From the NCBI GenBank assembly GCA_021234155.1, contig JAJEKV010000049.1, forward strand, positions 10,328,292-10,392,291: a stretch of DNA of 64,000 nucleotides, written 5' to 3'. This document shows positions 1-10,776 of the stretch, piece after piece. Origin of the DNA: Isoetes taiwanensis. Taxonomy: Eukaryota > Streptophyta > Lycopodiopsida > Isoetales > Isoetaceae. The translations under genes were made by a program, and so were the position numbers. Positions within the stretch are counted from its first letter, which is position 1. Each line of letters starts with the position of its first letter. The notes below the pieces were generated by a model that ran no database searches, was not told the DNA's origin, and saw only the letters and a program-made list of their open reading frames with translations.

Positions 1-1901
1 TTGGCAACATTGACATCCTGGCATGGCTCTCCAGTCCAGTGATCCATCTCAATTCGGAGACGATGTGCTCCTGTGCAGATCAAGGCAAAGAGAGCTCAGT
101 GGTTGGCCAAATGGAATGTTCAAGAGCACAGGTGCATACAGGTGCAAACAGGCAGATTGCAATAGTTTGAGGCAATACCTTATGCATGCTTCCCCAGCTA
201 GCTCTGGGATATCGCCATCCTTGAACAGGTTAAGGTTACACATCAATCTCACAATGTCATCCATCACCGGCACAACATCAACCCCACACTAGAACGAGAC
301 CCGCAACATTACCTGTGCATCCATCTGCCTATGAAAAAGTGCAGGCCTTCAAGTGTTGCGGCCCCATTGCCATTGTGTAGACCAGATAAGGGAGATGGCA
401 ATCATCCATATAAATCACTTTCTAAAAGTGCAAAATGCCTTCTGAAGAGGCAAGAAGCTTGTCTCCTGCAATAGGATTTGATATGGGACCACGTGGACTT
501 CACCCCTAGCACCCGTGTCAAGAAGGATTTTTGCACCTACTCCAATTCATTCTAGGTGGCTAGGGACACCACTGGCCTCCGGACTTCAACCCCGTACAAA
601 AGGACAGGCTCTAACAAGATCCTGAACAGGTGCGACTGATGAGCTTAGACATACAACTCTGCTTTGTGGCTATTGTTCTGCATTGTGTATAGTGCCTTCC
701 AACTTATTGTCATTCTCAGCCGAGTGGAAGTGTCCCAATACATGGTAGAAGGAAACTCCACTCCCAAATACTTACTTGGTGCCACCTCTACATTTTGTTC
801 GCAATAACTGATGGAAGGGATCCTTGGCTGGTATGGTGACGATATGAGGACCACCTTAGTCTTGGCCAGGTTGACGCGCATGTCTGTTGTCCAAAATGTG
901 TCCAAGGCATCAAGATGCCATTGCATGTCCGTGAAAGTGTAGGCTAGAAGATCCACATATCCGTACGTATTAGCTATCTGGCAACCTGGTGCAACAATTG
1001 AGCCCCATCCCCAAAGAGTGTTGAGGAGAGAGGGCATCCTTGGTGGACGCTAATCATACGATCAAATATCTGCTCTGCTAGTTGCAACTGCTTAAGCACC
1101 TCTCATATATCCTGTAAACTGCATTCTATAGATCTGCAAGGACCTCTAGCTTTCACAACCATGCCCACAACTTTTCTTGTGGCACAGTATCAAAGGCGTT
1201 GACAAAATCTACAAAGAAGCAATACGAGTCCTACCTATGGTTCTTGCAGTCCTTGATCAGGGTTTTTAGCGTGAAGATCTGGTCAATGGTTAAGTGACAG
1301 AGACTGAATCCTGCCTGTATTAGGGTCAACTCCTGCCGCCTCGGTCCAGTCGGTCAGTTGCTGCTCCAGAATTATGGCTAGCAGTTTGACGAACACTGAA
1401 CTGACCATGATCATCTGGTATTACCATGAACTAATTGGCCAGGGCAATGCCGATCATTTGCCTTGTAGATGGACACAACTCTATGGAATCCTTCTTGTAA
1501 TGCCCTGTTGAACAAGGCGGTTAAGACTAGTGCCATGCGTGGCTGCACCCACTTGAGCAACTCTGTCTGCATGCCATACAAGTCTGGCGCTTTCCCATTG
1601 GCAAGTTGTGGTCCACGTAGTTCGACGAGGACGGTCTCTCTAGAAGCACTTTTCTACGTCAATCTCTACCATGTCGATCAACCTTTCGGTCTGTTGCTAT
1701 AGCATAGGAAACTGAAGAACTCCTGACAAATCCTCTGCGAGCATTCAGGCATAGGCCTATGCATGTTTGTAGTCCAAGTGCAGCTAAGGCCTGCGAGGTG
1801 CTATGGCACTGAGAGTCTGAACAGTCTGCCAGGCCACCTGCAGATATAGTGGAAGTCCATGCATCGATTTGGTAGTCCAAGCCATCGTCTTGCAGTTCCA
1901 A
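1..1901 (-). mobile_element. Decayed non-LTR retrotransposon (LINE) reverse transcriptase
   Basis: Reading the minus strand from about 1640 down to 1 gives pieces of a LINE ORF2 in changing frames. The order is MVSSVFVKLLAIILEQQ near 1420-1370, then FVDFVNAFDTVPQEKLW near 1220-1160 (palm motif A), then a degraded motif C near 980-950 where the YADD box reads YVDL. Next come LDALDTF, VNLAKTKVV and KYLGVEF in the open stretch 645-1037. Past that come VLLYGVEV near 600 and VQKSFLT near 530, a typical LINE C-terminal part. The reading is broken by stops and frameshifts, and the catalytic aspartate pair is lost, so it cannot be active. The clade looks RTE- or CR1-like rather than L1. Neither the 5' end nor a poly(A) tail is visible; the tail would lie beyond the window start. 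Confidence 0.75.
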
Positions 1902-2530
1902 GTCCGATTATGCAAAGGATCTTCTTTCTAAATTGTGTTTTTGATAGGCTTCTTCTGGTCCGAATCTTTTTGATTAATCTATTGCATGCATATCCTGATC
2001 AAATCTTCCCTTGCTAACTTAAATTCAGCCCCTTTCCTACCATTTTGACCTGACCCATTTCAGTTTGCATGGTATTTTAGGTCCTCCTTGATTCAAATTT
2101 CCTGGCTCTATATTAAATCAAATCCAGACTCCAAATCCATGTCTGGTTAAAGCCCAAGCATCAAAACAATATCTAGTATGTTTCAGAAATTACTTCGATG
2201 CTCTTCAGATTCCTTAACTTTGGTTGATGCAACATCCTCCACAAATTCGGCCTCAGAAAGATAATCAACCCTTATTCTTGCTTTTTAATCTCTGTATGCC
2301 TACATTTTTTCCATCGGCGGACTATATGACTAATTTTGGCTCTCCCAATCATCCTTTGCATATTATACCACACAAATGCCATAACCCTCTTATCAAAGCA
2401 TAGATAAATCTTATCACGGCAGCCCAGGTGCCCTAAAGTAAATCAGTCAACGGAAAACCCCACTTGAAAAAAGAAGATTGATGCAACCTCTTCAAGCTCT
2501 TGCCTCCACAGCACCACAAAGCTCCAAAAA
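1902..2530. other. Intergenic, no gene seen
   Basis: AT-rich sequence with no long open frame, repeat or recognisable motif on either strand. It separates the LINE remnant from the inverted-repeat element that begins at 2531. Confidence 0.5.
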
Positions 2531-2553
2531 GTCGTATTTAATTAAAGTGGGAC
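2531..2553 (+). repeat. Left terminal inverted repeat
   Basis: 23 bp identical to the reverse complement of 6382-6404. It starts gtcgtattta and ends agtgggac. Similarity stops sharply at base 24, as expected for a real transposon end rather than a general inverted duplication. Confidence 0.8.
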
Positions 2554-2689
2554 AAATCTCGAATTTTGGGACTCGGACTGAAAATGGGACTCATACTGAC
2601 AAAATTTAAGTTGAGTTCACATCATATAACAAGAACGGGCTCGTAATATTTTCTTACAGAATTTTCAAATAAATAGATGAGAAAGTTTA

Positions 2690-2935
2690 CAAAAACCTAG
2701 AGCGGGGTGAGACCGAAAGGGGGAGGGGAAGGGGAGAAGTTGGGGGAAAGTTGAGAGAAGTCATGGAAGGGGTAAGTTAGAAGAAGGGGGGAGGGAGGAA
2801 GTTCGAAAAGGGGGGTGAGAAGAGGGGGCAAGGGAAGGTGGGTAAGGGGGCAAGGGAAGGAGGGGGGGCAAGGGGAGGTGAGAAGGGAGGTGAGAAAGGG
2901 GAAGGGAAAGCCAGAATAACTAAAGGGGAATGTAT
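2690..2935 (+). repeat. G-rich purine tract
   Basis: About 245 bp of imperfect gggaaggggg/gagaagggg repeats almost free of pyrimidines on the plus strand. It holds many G runs of four or more that could form G-quadruplex or triplex DNA. No coding sense. Confidence 0.75.
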
Positions 2936-3024
2936 CCCCTTGAGATTAAAGGGATTAATATAAAAAAATATAATTAATAATTAATTTAATTAAATAAAAA
3001 AATAATTTAATTAATTTTATAAAA

Positions 3025-3200
3025 AATATATAAACGGTTCTCTTCTCTTCTCGACTACTGAGTCGAGAATTGGAAAGTGGATTTGCCTCTGCCTCAAAAT
3101 CACGATTTGCTGAAGAAGACGCTACCGCTTTTAAAAAATCAGCCAGTTCCTCACTCAAAGATTGGGAAGAATTTCGGAAGGACAATAAGAACAACTCAAG
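3025..3200 (-). pseudogene. Exon-like fragment, unknown gene
   Basis: The minus strand reads a protein-like stretch including SLSEELADFLKAVASSS and NRDFEAEANP, then runs into AT-rich sequence that translates as nonsense. The composition is unlike the surrounding repeats. It may be one of the gene fragments captured by the inverted-repeat element. The source family is not recognised. Confidence 0.25.
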
Positions 3201-3490
3201 CTAACAGCAACCCACCTGCGAGAAAATTGAAATAGGGGTTTCAAATCCTGTTTCAAACAGAGTAGAAGGACTGGAAGATGGGTATCCGGTGTTTGATCCA
3301 AAATCAAGCTCCATAGCCCAGAAAGGGGACATGCCATGGATTCACCGGAAGAAAAAGGCCCGAAGATTCGCCCACAAGCTCTGGCTATGGCCCGAAATCG
3401 CTCTGGCTATGGCTATGGCGGATTTGAGACAAAACAAAACCCTACCCCGGCAGTGTGGGGCTGCAAAAACAGTATTAGACTCCAAAAACG

Positions 3491-3612
3491 TTCTGAGCTC
3501 CAAAATCGTGATCCTTGGCCGATATCAGAGCTCCAAACTCATTCTGAGCTCCAAAATCGTGATCCTTGGCCGATATCAGAGCTCCAAAATCATTCTGAGC
3601 TCCAAAATCGTA
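3491..3612 (+). repeat. 51-bp tandem repeat, about 2.4 copies
   Basis: Two near-identical copies begin at 3491 and 3542 (ttctgagctccaaaatcgtg and on), and a third partial copy begins at 3593. The core gatatcagagctccaaaat recurs in the related tract at 3975-4125. Confidence 0.85.
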
Positions 3613-3768
3613 TATGACCTGCACAGCTAATGCATATCGTATATGAGAGCGGTGTAAATCAGCAAAATGTGGTAAATCCGGCACAAAAAAAGCTGATTAA
3701 TCCAGCCATCCGCTATAAGGCAGGGCGCAGAAGTGCTAATGTTGAGCAAGAGAGGGAAAAAAGGATAC

Positions 3769-3889
3769 CTTGTGGAGGATAGCCGTAAGGGGCAGAACCG
3801 TAATAAGCTCCTCCCTGCTGCGGATAACCGCCATAGCCATGGTGGCCATGGTGGTGATGCCCCTTTTCCTTGCTCTCTTTCTTTCCCAT
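3769..3889 (-). pseudogene. Captured first exon of a Gly/Tyr/Pro/His-rich (GYPPQ) protein
   Basis: Reading minus from the ATG at 3889, the peptide starts MGKKESKEKG and continues HHHHGHHGYGGYPQQ, then ends YGYPPQ at a good splice donor (CAAG then GTATCC at 3768). Plants have small membrane-associated proteins that begin this way and continue with GYPPQGYPP repeats (glycine-rich protein A3-like, XYPPX repeats). Only this exon is present. The continuation is not found within the element, so it is best read as a gene fragment carried by the transposon. The open frame extends upstream to 3928, but the Met at 3889 fits the family. Confidence 0.55.
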
Positions 3890-3974
3890 TTTAAGCAACC
3901 TTTGATGGACGGAAATAGCAAAGCGCAATAAAGATGAGCGCTTCAGCTGCTAGGCTATACTGCTATAGGGAGAT

Positions 3975-4125
3975 TGCGGATATCAGAGCTCCAAAATTGC
4001 CATCCATTATCCCAACTAGTCGGAATCGATATCAGAGCCGCTTGAAGCGCCGATATCAGAGCGCTTATCTCCAAAATCGCCGATATCAGAGCCGCTTGAA
4101 GCGTCGCCGCTTGAAGCGCCTCTTG
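3975..4125 (+). repeat. GATATCAGAGC tandem repeat
   Basis: Irregular copies of gatatcagagc followed by cgcttgaagcgcc or tccaaaat. It shares its core with the 51-bp repeat at 3491-3612, so both probably arose from one sequence inside the element. Confidence 0.7.
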
Positions 4126-4317
4126 CTGGCGCGGCGGATTTGTTGTGTCGGATGGATCTAATAAGATCTCTCCCGTTTCTAATCCTTCGCTTTGGAATCA
4201 ATCGGCTGTCTGCATATGATTCATAGCATGCAAAGCTTTTCTAGATTGGTTCTCAGACAAGAATAAGTTTGAAAATGAGGCAATGCACATGGCTAGCAGA
4301 AGGAATGAGGGCCATAC

Positions 4318-4437
4318 CGTCTAAATTTGCTCCGCCATAGCCATTAAGAAGCTCTATCATTCCTTTTTGACGGATTCGTGGTTGTAGATCTGCCGGAAAC
4401 CAGAGTGGTTTCTCCTTTCCAAGTGGTACAACAGGAT
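4318..4437 (-). pseudogene. Exon-like fragment, unknown gene
   Basis: A 120-nt segment is flanked on the minus strand by an acceptor (gtgccgcag before 4437) and a donor (GACG then GTATGG at 4317). It reads DPVVPLGKEKPLWFPADL and then QKGMIELLNGYGGANLDG without a stop. It is protein-like, but I do not recognise the family. Together with the GYPPQ exon it supports gene-fragment capture. Confidence 0.35.
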
Positions 4438-4769
4438 CTGCGGCACAAAGGTGTGTACCAAATTTCAAAATTCAAATATTGGGGGGAAAAAAGGGCGAGG
4501 TATAAGAAACAATTAAATAAGTCTTGAAAATAAGTCACGTAGAGTAAGTTTTGAAGTTGTCATAATATTTGTATAATGCATTATTATTAGTTGTAAGGGT
4601 AAGTAGGGTAAATTATTTTTCAGTTGTTATAATGTGCATTATAGGTGCATATGATGTCCATTAGATAAATACATGGGGAGGGTCTATTTATCATAGAAAA
4701 TACATAGGAAATTTATGGGGAGGGTAATTTTTCATAGAAAATACATAAAATATTGTGTTTATTAAAAAA

Positions 4770-5160
4770 TACATAGTATAGTATAGTATAGTATAGTATA
4801 GTATAGTATAGTATAGTATAGTATAGTATAGTGTGTGCTAATACTAATGTGTGCTAGTATAAAATGCTAATGTGTGCTAATATTAATGTGTGCTAAAACT
4901 AATGTGTGCTAATACTAATGTGTATTAATGTATAAAAATGCTAATGTGTGCTAATACTAGTTGTGGTAGTATAAAGTACTAATTGTGTGCTAATTGTGGT
5001 AGTATAAAGTACTAATGTGTGCTAATTAAGGTGTGCTAGTATAAAAATGCTAATGTGTGCTAATACTAATGTGTGCTAGTATAAAAACAATTGTTAAATA
5101 CTAATGTGTGCTAAATACTAATGTGCTGTGAGAAAAACAATAAACTATGGTGTGATAGAA
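4770..5160 (+). repeat. (AGTAT)n microsatellite and TAATGTGTGCTAA repeats
   Basis: Perfect agtat pentamers run from about 4773 to 4831. They are followed by about twenty imperfect copies of ctaatgtgtgctaatact up to 5135. No coding potential. Confidence 0.9.
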
Positions 5161-5227
5161 TAATAAACTATGGTGGAAAATTAGATGGATAGATAGATAA
5201 AATGATGCTCCGCAAAAATAATCTCTG

Positions 5228-5690
5228 ACCCTTGAAATTGCCTTTTTTTACTCTGAGCTGCCTTTCTCGACTTCAAAAGGCCCTCAAACCTTTGCTTTGG
5301 TTGCTTTCTCTCGCCTTTCGGTCGAAGGCCTCGACCCCTAAAACACTGCATTTTTTAAGCTTTTAGGCTGCCTTTCTCGACTTCCCATGAGTCGAAAAAG
5401 GCCTCGACCCCTAAAACCGGCGTTTTTAAACTTTTGGTTGCCTTTCTCGACTTCATGAATCGAAAGGCCTCCTCGACCCTAAAACCCGCGTTTTTAAGCT
5501 TTGAAACGCCTTTCTCGACTCGCGGTCGAAAAGCCTCTCGACCTAAAACCGTGTTTTTGGCTTTGAGCTGCCTTTCTCGACTCGTCGAAAAAGGCCTCCC
5601 ACCCCTAAAACACGTGTTTTTAAACTTTTGTTTGCCTTTCTGGACTCGTGAGAGAAAAGGCTATCGAACTGTATTTTCCAAAAATGGCCC
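5228..5690 (+). repeat. About 75-bp tandem repeat with GCCTTTCTCGACT core
   Basis: At least six diverged copies of a unit built on gcctttctcgact, aaaggcctcgacccctaaaa and a T-rich link. The open frame at 5434-5727 is only this repeat read through. Confidence 0.85.
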
Positions 5691-5761
5691 TAAGAACTGT
5701 GTTTTATTTTATTTTTTTTGCCTGTAGCATCACTTGACTAACTTGAGTTTGTCTTTTGCAG

Positions 5762-5908
5762 TCCTCATCTCGACCAGATAGTACATGCTTGGGAGCAATG
5801 AAAAGACCAGTTCATTGAAGAAAGATGCCGAGAAGAGGGTGGTGACATCAGTTGGACATACAAGCACGTGGCCCATGAAGGAACTCCTCATACAAATTTC
5901 TATCGTCT
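5762..5908 (+). pseudogene. Exon-like fragment, unknown gene
   Basis: The segment is bordered by an acceptor (cttttgcag ending at 5761) and a donor (GTAAGT at 5909). The frame reads HLDQIVHAWEQ, one TGA stop, then KDQFIEERCREEGGDISW and TYKHVAHEGTPHTNFYRL. It is clearly protein-like apart from the single stop. The family is not recognised. It lies near the right end of the inverted-repeat element and has the opposite orientation to the minus-strand fragments. Confidence 0.4.
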
Positions 5909-6381
5909 GTAAGTTGCTCCGTGACTTGGACAGAGCTCCACGCGCCGTTTGCACTAGGTGGTTCATGTGTGAAGAGGATGTAATCATTGTGATAATACGA
6001 CCACTATGGTCTCTTCACCCACTGTAATATATATTGTAATGAGCCCATTTATAAATATAAGGTATCTCAAAACTAGTATTTTTTGGTGATTAAGTAAACA
6101 ATTTGCTTAATTTTTGTTGGAATTTGTGATCTCTTGTCTACCTACCTAAGAAAATAGAGCCAAAATGTCTTGGTAAAGGAATTCACCCTCACGCGAAAAA
6201 CTCTTATTTTGAATGACAAATAAGCCCCAAAACAGGGACTCGACTCGCTATCCGAGAAAACTGGGAGAAAGCTTGGATGCACGCTAATAGACAAAAATTC
6301 GAATTAAGGACAGTTTTCGGGTCGGGGTGCTCATTTTTGTGTAAAATAACAGGGTTCCGAAAAAAAGTGGGAATGGAATGA

Positions 6382-6404
6382 GTCCCACTTTAATTAAATA
6401 CGAC
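6382..6404 (-). repeat. Right terminal inverted repeat
   Basis: Exact reverse complement of 2531-2553. It reads gtcccactttaattaaa on the plus strand and ends cgac at 6404. Confidence 0.8.
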
Positions 6405-7254
6405 CTCAAAACCCTCTCTTGCAAAACCCCCCCTTGTAAAATTAGTCATGTTTCCAAAAAGCCCTCTTTCAAAAATTCCTTTTTGTAAACCCTTTGCTTA
6501 CGTGGATATATGCCATGCATATATTTCCATTTATCAGGTAAATGCATTATGTGCACATATTGTACAATTGTTGGTCTCTTATTGCTTAAGACTATTCTGC
6601 TCAATTTCTATGCTAGAATGTTCTCTAGAATATGCCCCACCTCCAGGATGTTTTATTCCAATCTTAGAATTGTTCACATGAAATTACAAGCTACTACATG
6701 AAATTACATGAAACTACTACAACAATCACTCAAATCTCCTGCAACTGATCTACCCGCTAATCTGTGTTCATACGATGCCCCTTAGACTTCAAACCACTCT
6801 TGAGCATTTCCCATAATTTGTTGAGTTGGTAATAATTGGTCAATTGCACAAAATAACAGAAAATACTACAGTAAAACAAGACAAAAGCAAAAACAATGAA
6901 CAGCTCTTCCAGCTAACTAACCTTTTCTGATCCAATTTCAGCCCTTTCCAATCAAATTTCGACTAGTTTCTTGCTTTCTGTGCAGTCTCGAAGGGTGGAT
7001 TCATGGTATGGTGTCTCAATTTTGCTCATTTTTGCACCACAAAAATAGTCCAAAACATAGTTCAAGATTGTGGTTTGTACACACAAAAATTCAAATCATT
7101 TAGCATTTATGATAGTGCAAAAATAAAATTCCCTCTCTTTGGCATGATATCTTTCTCGAGAATAGGACTTTTTGAATTTGCCACACAAGCCAAATGCCAC
7201 GGAGACCAAAATAACGTGGACCGCCAAAAAATAACCAAAAACACTAAAAAGACC
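6405..7254. other. Intergenic, no gene seen
   Basis: AT-rich, with only short open frames lacking recognisable motifs on both strands. It lies between the inverted-repeat element and the GATCATAGC repeats. Confidence 0.5.
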
Positions 7255-7575
7255 TAAATAGAGACCCCGTAGAAGAATAGCCGGATCTTGTGGATCGTAG
7301 CTTGTGGATCATAGCCAAACAGATCTTGTGGATCATAGCCACCAAACAGCGAGATTGGCGGATCATAGCTTGCCAAATCATGGGAAAAGCTTTTGGGAAA
7401 AGCTTTGCTATATCAATCTCTGGAATTTTGTTTCCATTGATTTTTGACCTTGTGAAAAGACCTAAATAGAGATTATGGAAGCAATGCCGGATCTTGTGGA
7501 TCATAGCTTGTGGATCATAGCATAAAGATTGTCGGATCATAGCTAGAGCTTGTGGCAAAGCTTTTGTTGTATGTA
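7255..7575 (+). repeat. GGATCATAGCTTGTGGATC repeats
   Basis: Two related blocks (about 7270-7400 and 7450-7570) share gccggatcttgtggatc, gatcatagcttgtgg and a common 5' part gacctaaatagaga. They may mark the outer part of the large convergent element described below. Confidence 0.7.
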
Positions 7576-8279
7576 GTGCCAATTTTGATTGATTTTTTGA
7601 CCTTGTGGAGTTGGTTCAATCCTTGGTCTCTTAAATGTCATGGTTGTAGAAATGGAAAAAAAATGTCTTGAATGATAGTGGATTATCATCACGGGATTTG
7701 TTAAAACATGAGGAAAAGTTTGTGGATCCATTAGAGATGCAAAAGTATTGGGGACCAAAGGTGGAGAATAAACAATCCTATAGATTGAGGGCTCTGAAAA
7801 AAAGAAAAGAAAGAGGCTTTTCCGAGCATTTATAGGGCAATCTATGAGGAAAGGAGTCATGTTCAAAATGGGCAGTTAGTCAAGTTATGGTCAGAGCATG
7901 GTTTTTGCATGATGTTAAAGGTAAGGATATAGATTGGTTGAGTTTTTATAAGCATGCTTCAAAAAAAGAGGTCTTCAATGCTAGAAGAAGATAATATACC
8001 CATCCAAGAAGATAGTGGGACTAGAAAAACCTTCAAAACCTATACAAGATTCAGGGCATCAACGAACCACGATTGGCTTCATCATATTCTAAAACCGTGG
8101 AGTCTAAGAGACGTAAATATGGTAATACAAGTTGTAGTTTTTATTTTGTTTAATTTGCATTTTGTCAAATGAGCTTACGCTTAACACAATGTGGGTGGTT
8201 TCAAAGAAAGTTGGAGATGCAAAAAGGAGATTTTACCTTTGGACATTCGATAGTAAAGTACTTTTTGATAAACATTGTA
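7576..8279. other. Weakly coding-looking stretch, unassigned
   Basis: The plus strand has short protein-like pieces such as YRAIYEERSHVQNGQL near 7830 and YKHASKKEVFNARRR near 7950 in different frames, broken by stops. They could be the decayed 5' part of the plus-strand gene block that follows, but nothing is recognisable. Confidence 0.25.
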
Positions 8280-8860
8280 GAGTCTTAATAATCATTGGTT
8301 TGTTCATAGCCTAACCTTTACGGTTATTGTGGTCATAGTTTTTGTGATAGTTTTGTCGTGAGTTCTTAAATTGTAGTTCTTTAGTAGAATTGTGGTTTGG
8401 AGTTCTTAAATTGGAGTTGTGAATTTATATTATTTGTAGTATATAATTGTGATTTAGAGTTTGTGAATTTAGATTGTAGTTTATATATTTGGATTTGTTG
8501 TTTGTGGTTTATGATTTGTGGTTTGGGGTTAATGGATTTGGTTTATGAGTTGGGTGTCTTAGTTTGTGGATTGAGTGAATTTTATATTGTGTTACGTAGT
8601 TTGTGGTTTGTGGTTGCATGTTTTGGTTTGTGGATTGGGGAATTTTATATTGTGTTTTGTGGTTTGTGGTTTTGCATTTGTCTTTGGTTTGTGGTTTTGC
8701 ATTTGTGATGGTTAAATTGTGGTTAAGGATTTATACTTTGTGCTTTGTGGATTATATTTTATAGATTGGACCCGAATTATAGTGAGTGGAATATAGATTG
8801 TGGATTGAGCCTTTAATAAAAGTTTCTTTAGATTGTGGAATATACTTGTATCCCCCGTAA
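8280..8860 (+). repeat. G/T-rich TTTGTGGTTTGTGGATT repeat tract
   Basis: Almost 600 bp of irregular gtttgtggtttgtgg, ggattgagtgaattttatattgtg and related units, with very few C residues. It is the strand complement in style of the A/C-rich tract at 16040-16490 on the other side of the convergent gene pair. The open frame 8397-8708 is only this repeat. Confidence 0.8.
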
Positions 8861-8918
8861 CTAATTCTTGAATTGTTTCATTCTTACAGATTCCTTACGG
8901 TGATGACAAAATGGAAGG

Positions 8919-9633
8919 AGTCCAATCGAATTGAAGGTGAAAGAGGTTGATTGTAGGCTACAAAAGTCATATAACAAATGGAAAGAGTTGAAGAAAACCT
9001 TCAAATCATTGAGGGAGAAGAAGGAGCATTATATGCAAGAAATTGTAGACATCAAATGCTTGATGCAAGGAATGACAAAGGAAGCAAATGTGTGTGCAAA
9101 TGGTGGTAGATATGAAGGAAGCCGAGGTAGTTAAAGTTGTGGCATCATTGGTTGTTGTAGAGGAAGATCTTGATGCTATTGAGAAGAGGAGGCAAGGGGA
9201 CAATGATGAGATTGCAAAACTCGGACCGTGTCTTGAAAGGCTTATTGAAGGCGCAATGTCCTTGAGAACGGGATTAAACTAGATCCTTATCTACCCGAGT
9301 CTATAGAAACAAATTTCCTATCGACTCACCCGAACGTGTATGTCCCTATTGTAGAAGATTCTTGGAATATGATGGGAAGCCAACGCCCTTTGTTACTACT
9401 GAGTGTAACCATCTTTACCATATTCAATGTTTGGCCTCATTATTAAGGTATGAGCAAAAGTAAATTTTGATCTTAACAATAGTTATATTTTGATCATTAA
9501 GCTCTTTAAATTGATGTGTATAATTTCTTGTTTTCAGTTATAGGGATAAGTGTTGTAGCCAGTTGTAACTTGGATCATATCGCCACTTGGATTCTTTGCA
9601 TTTGGGCGTGAAGAAAGTTGTACACTCATATGG
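8919..9633 (+). pseudogene. Coiled-coil plus RING-finger-like protein fragment
   Basis: A Lys/Glu-rich helical segment (from KVKEVDCRLQKSYNKWKELK near 8931 to about 9280) crosses one frameshift near 9100. It is followed by a zinc-finger segment reading PERVCPYCRRFLEYDG near 9330 and ECNHLYHIQCLASLL near 9410-9445. The spacing CPYC ... C-x-H-x2-H-x2-C is the first three quarters of a RING-H2 finger of the kind found in E3 ubiquitin ligases. A donor (GTATGAGC) follows at 9447, and an exon from about 9538 supplies two more cysteines (DKCCSQ) and then a stop. Frameshifts and the stop indicate decay. It is the first module of the plus-strand block with the phosphatase and Ulp1 modules. Confidence 0.45.
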
Positions 9634-10009
9634 TATGTATAAGTGGTTAAGCAATCAACTTCTTAACATCATTTAATGTTGATGGTTTTGTTGGTTGTCC
9701 TTTTAGATGTCTATATGAATCCCACATATGCAAGCACAAGTAGAGATAAGGGATATCTATTCTCACGGATAGAAGAGCAAAAGATCCAAGTGGAGAATGC
9801 AACACAACCTTGAAATTGAGAAAGAAGAGCACACTTTGGACAATCGAAAAGTGAGAAACAAGGTAATGTAAAAGTTAATAGTTTGTATTAGAATAACTTA
9901 TGTTATTTTTCATTCTTCTTGTATCTTCCTGCATGCGGGCTTCAAATTGGCATCAAATCTAAATGAAGAGTCAAGTGCAAAGAGGCTTCAAATTGCAAAT
10001 CAAATCTAA

Positions 10010-10255
10010 ATGAAGAGTCAAGTCAAAGATATCTTTGATGCTTCCAAATTCACGTCAAGTGAAGTAGATGTCTCCAAAAGCTACAATGAACCTTCTCTAT
10101 TTGGACCTCCTAGCCCTTCTAGCTTTACCAAGCAGGAAGTTTCCACCGCATCCGGAAACCCACTTTCTAGCTTCAACAAGGAGGATAAGCTCAATAAACC
10201 CTCTAGCTCTACCAAACAAGCTGAGTCCACCGCATCTGAAAAAACCGCTTTCTAG
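10010..10255 (+). pseudogene. Ser/Thr/Pro-rich linker fragment
   Basis: A short open segment rich in Ser, Thr and Pro with an internal near-repeat: FTKQEVSTASGNP about 10120-10165 and STKQAESTASEK about 10205-10245. It lies between the RING-like and phosphatase-like modules and is probably a disordered linker of the same multi-exon gene. No domain is recognised. Confidence 0.3.
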
Positions 10256-10776
10256 CTTGACAATGAGGAGAAGTTCGTTGCATTAAAAAAACCACTTTTT
10301 GTAGTAGAAGTCAAAGATTTCATATCTGGTTGGTTTAAGATACTAATTTTATTATTCCTTTGATAGTTCTAATATTATTCATACTGAAGCTATAATTTCT
10401 TTAGGTATAGATACAAGTAGCAAATTGGAAATCGAAAACCGAAAAATGTCGAAGAGATATCTACTAGAAAAACAAAGGTATTCTTCCTTCACTTTTGTTC
10501 CATTACGCTTAGTAAATTAGTGTACTAATTCTCTAAATATATAGCAATTCTCTTGGCTCAAGAAATACAATTTGATGATGACAATGTAATGTCAAATAGC
10601 ATTTTACCTCAACCACCATCCACAAAACAACCAAGTAAGATACCTGCATTGATTGAGTTAAAAGGTTTCATTTTTTCCTAGCTTCTTTTTTGTCTCGTTC
10701 TTCCTCAATATTTGACCGTTGTATCTTGTTGTTTTACTAGTACCGACAATTCTGATGGAGAGTTCAAAGAGAAAAA

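Larger units (their letters stand above)
2531..6404. mobile_element. 3.9-kb inverted-repeat element carrying exon-like gene pieces (Pack-type DNA transposon candidate)
   Basis: The ends are a perfect 23-bp terminal inverted repeat beginning gtcgtatttaattaaag. Between them lie no transposase but several exon-like segments with plausible splice borders: minus 3025-3200, minus 3769-3889, minus 4318-4437 and plus 5762-5908. There are also four separate tandem-repeat tracts. This is the layout of a non-autonomous DNA transposon that has picked up gene fragments (Pack-MULE or Pack-CACTA style). The target duplication is unclear: the flanks ctccaaaaa (left) and ctcaaaacc (right) are similar but not identical, which could be a decayed 8-9 bp duplication. 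The superfamily cannot be named from the terminus alone. Confidence 0.6.

Noticed and set aside
2522-6413. Clean target-site duplication for the 23-bp inverted-repeat element
   Set aside because: The flanks ctccaaaaa and ctcaaaacc are only similar; I could not define an exact duplication or superfamily.
8397-8708. 103-residue hydrophobic Cys/Trp/Leu-rich frame resembling a membrane protein
   Set aside because: Made entirely of the gtttgtgg repeat; hydrophobicity follows from the T/G composition.
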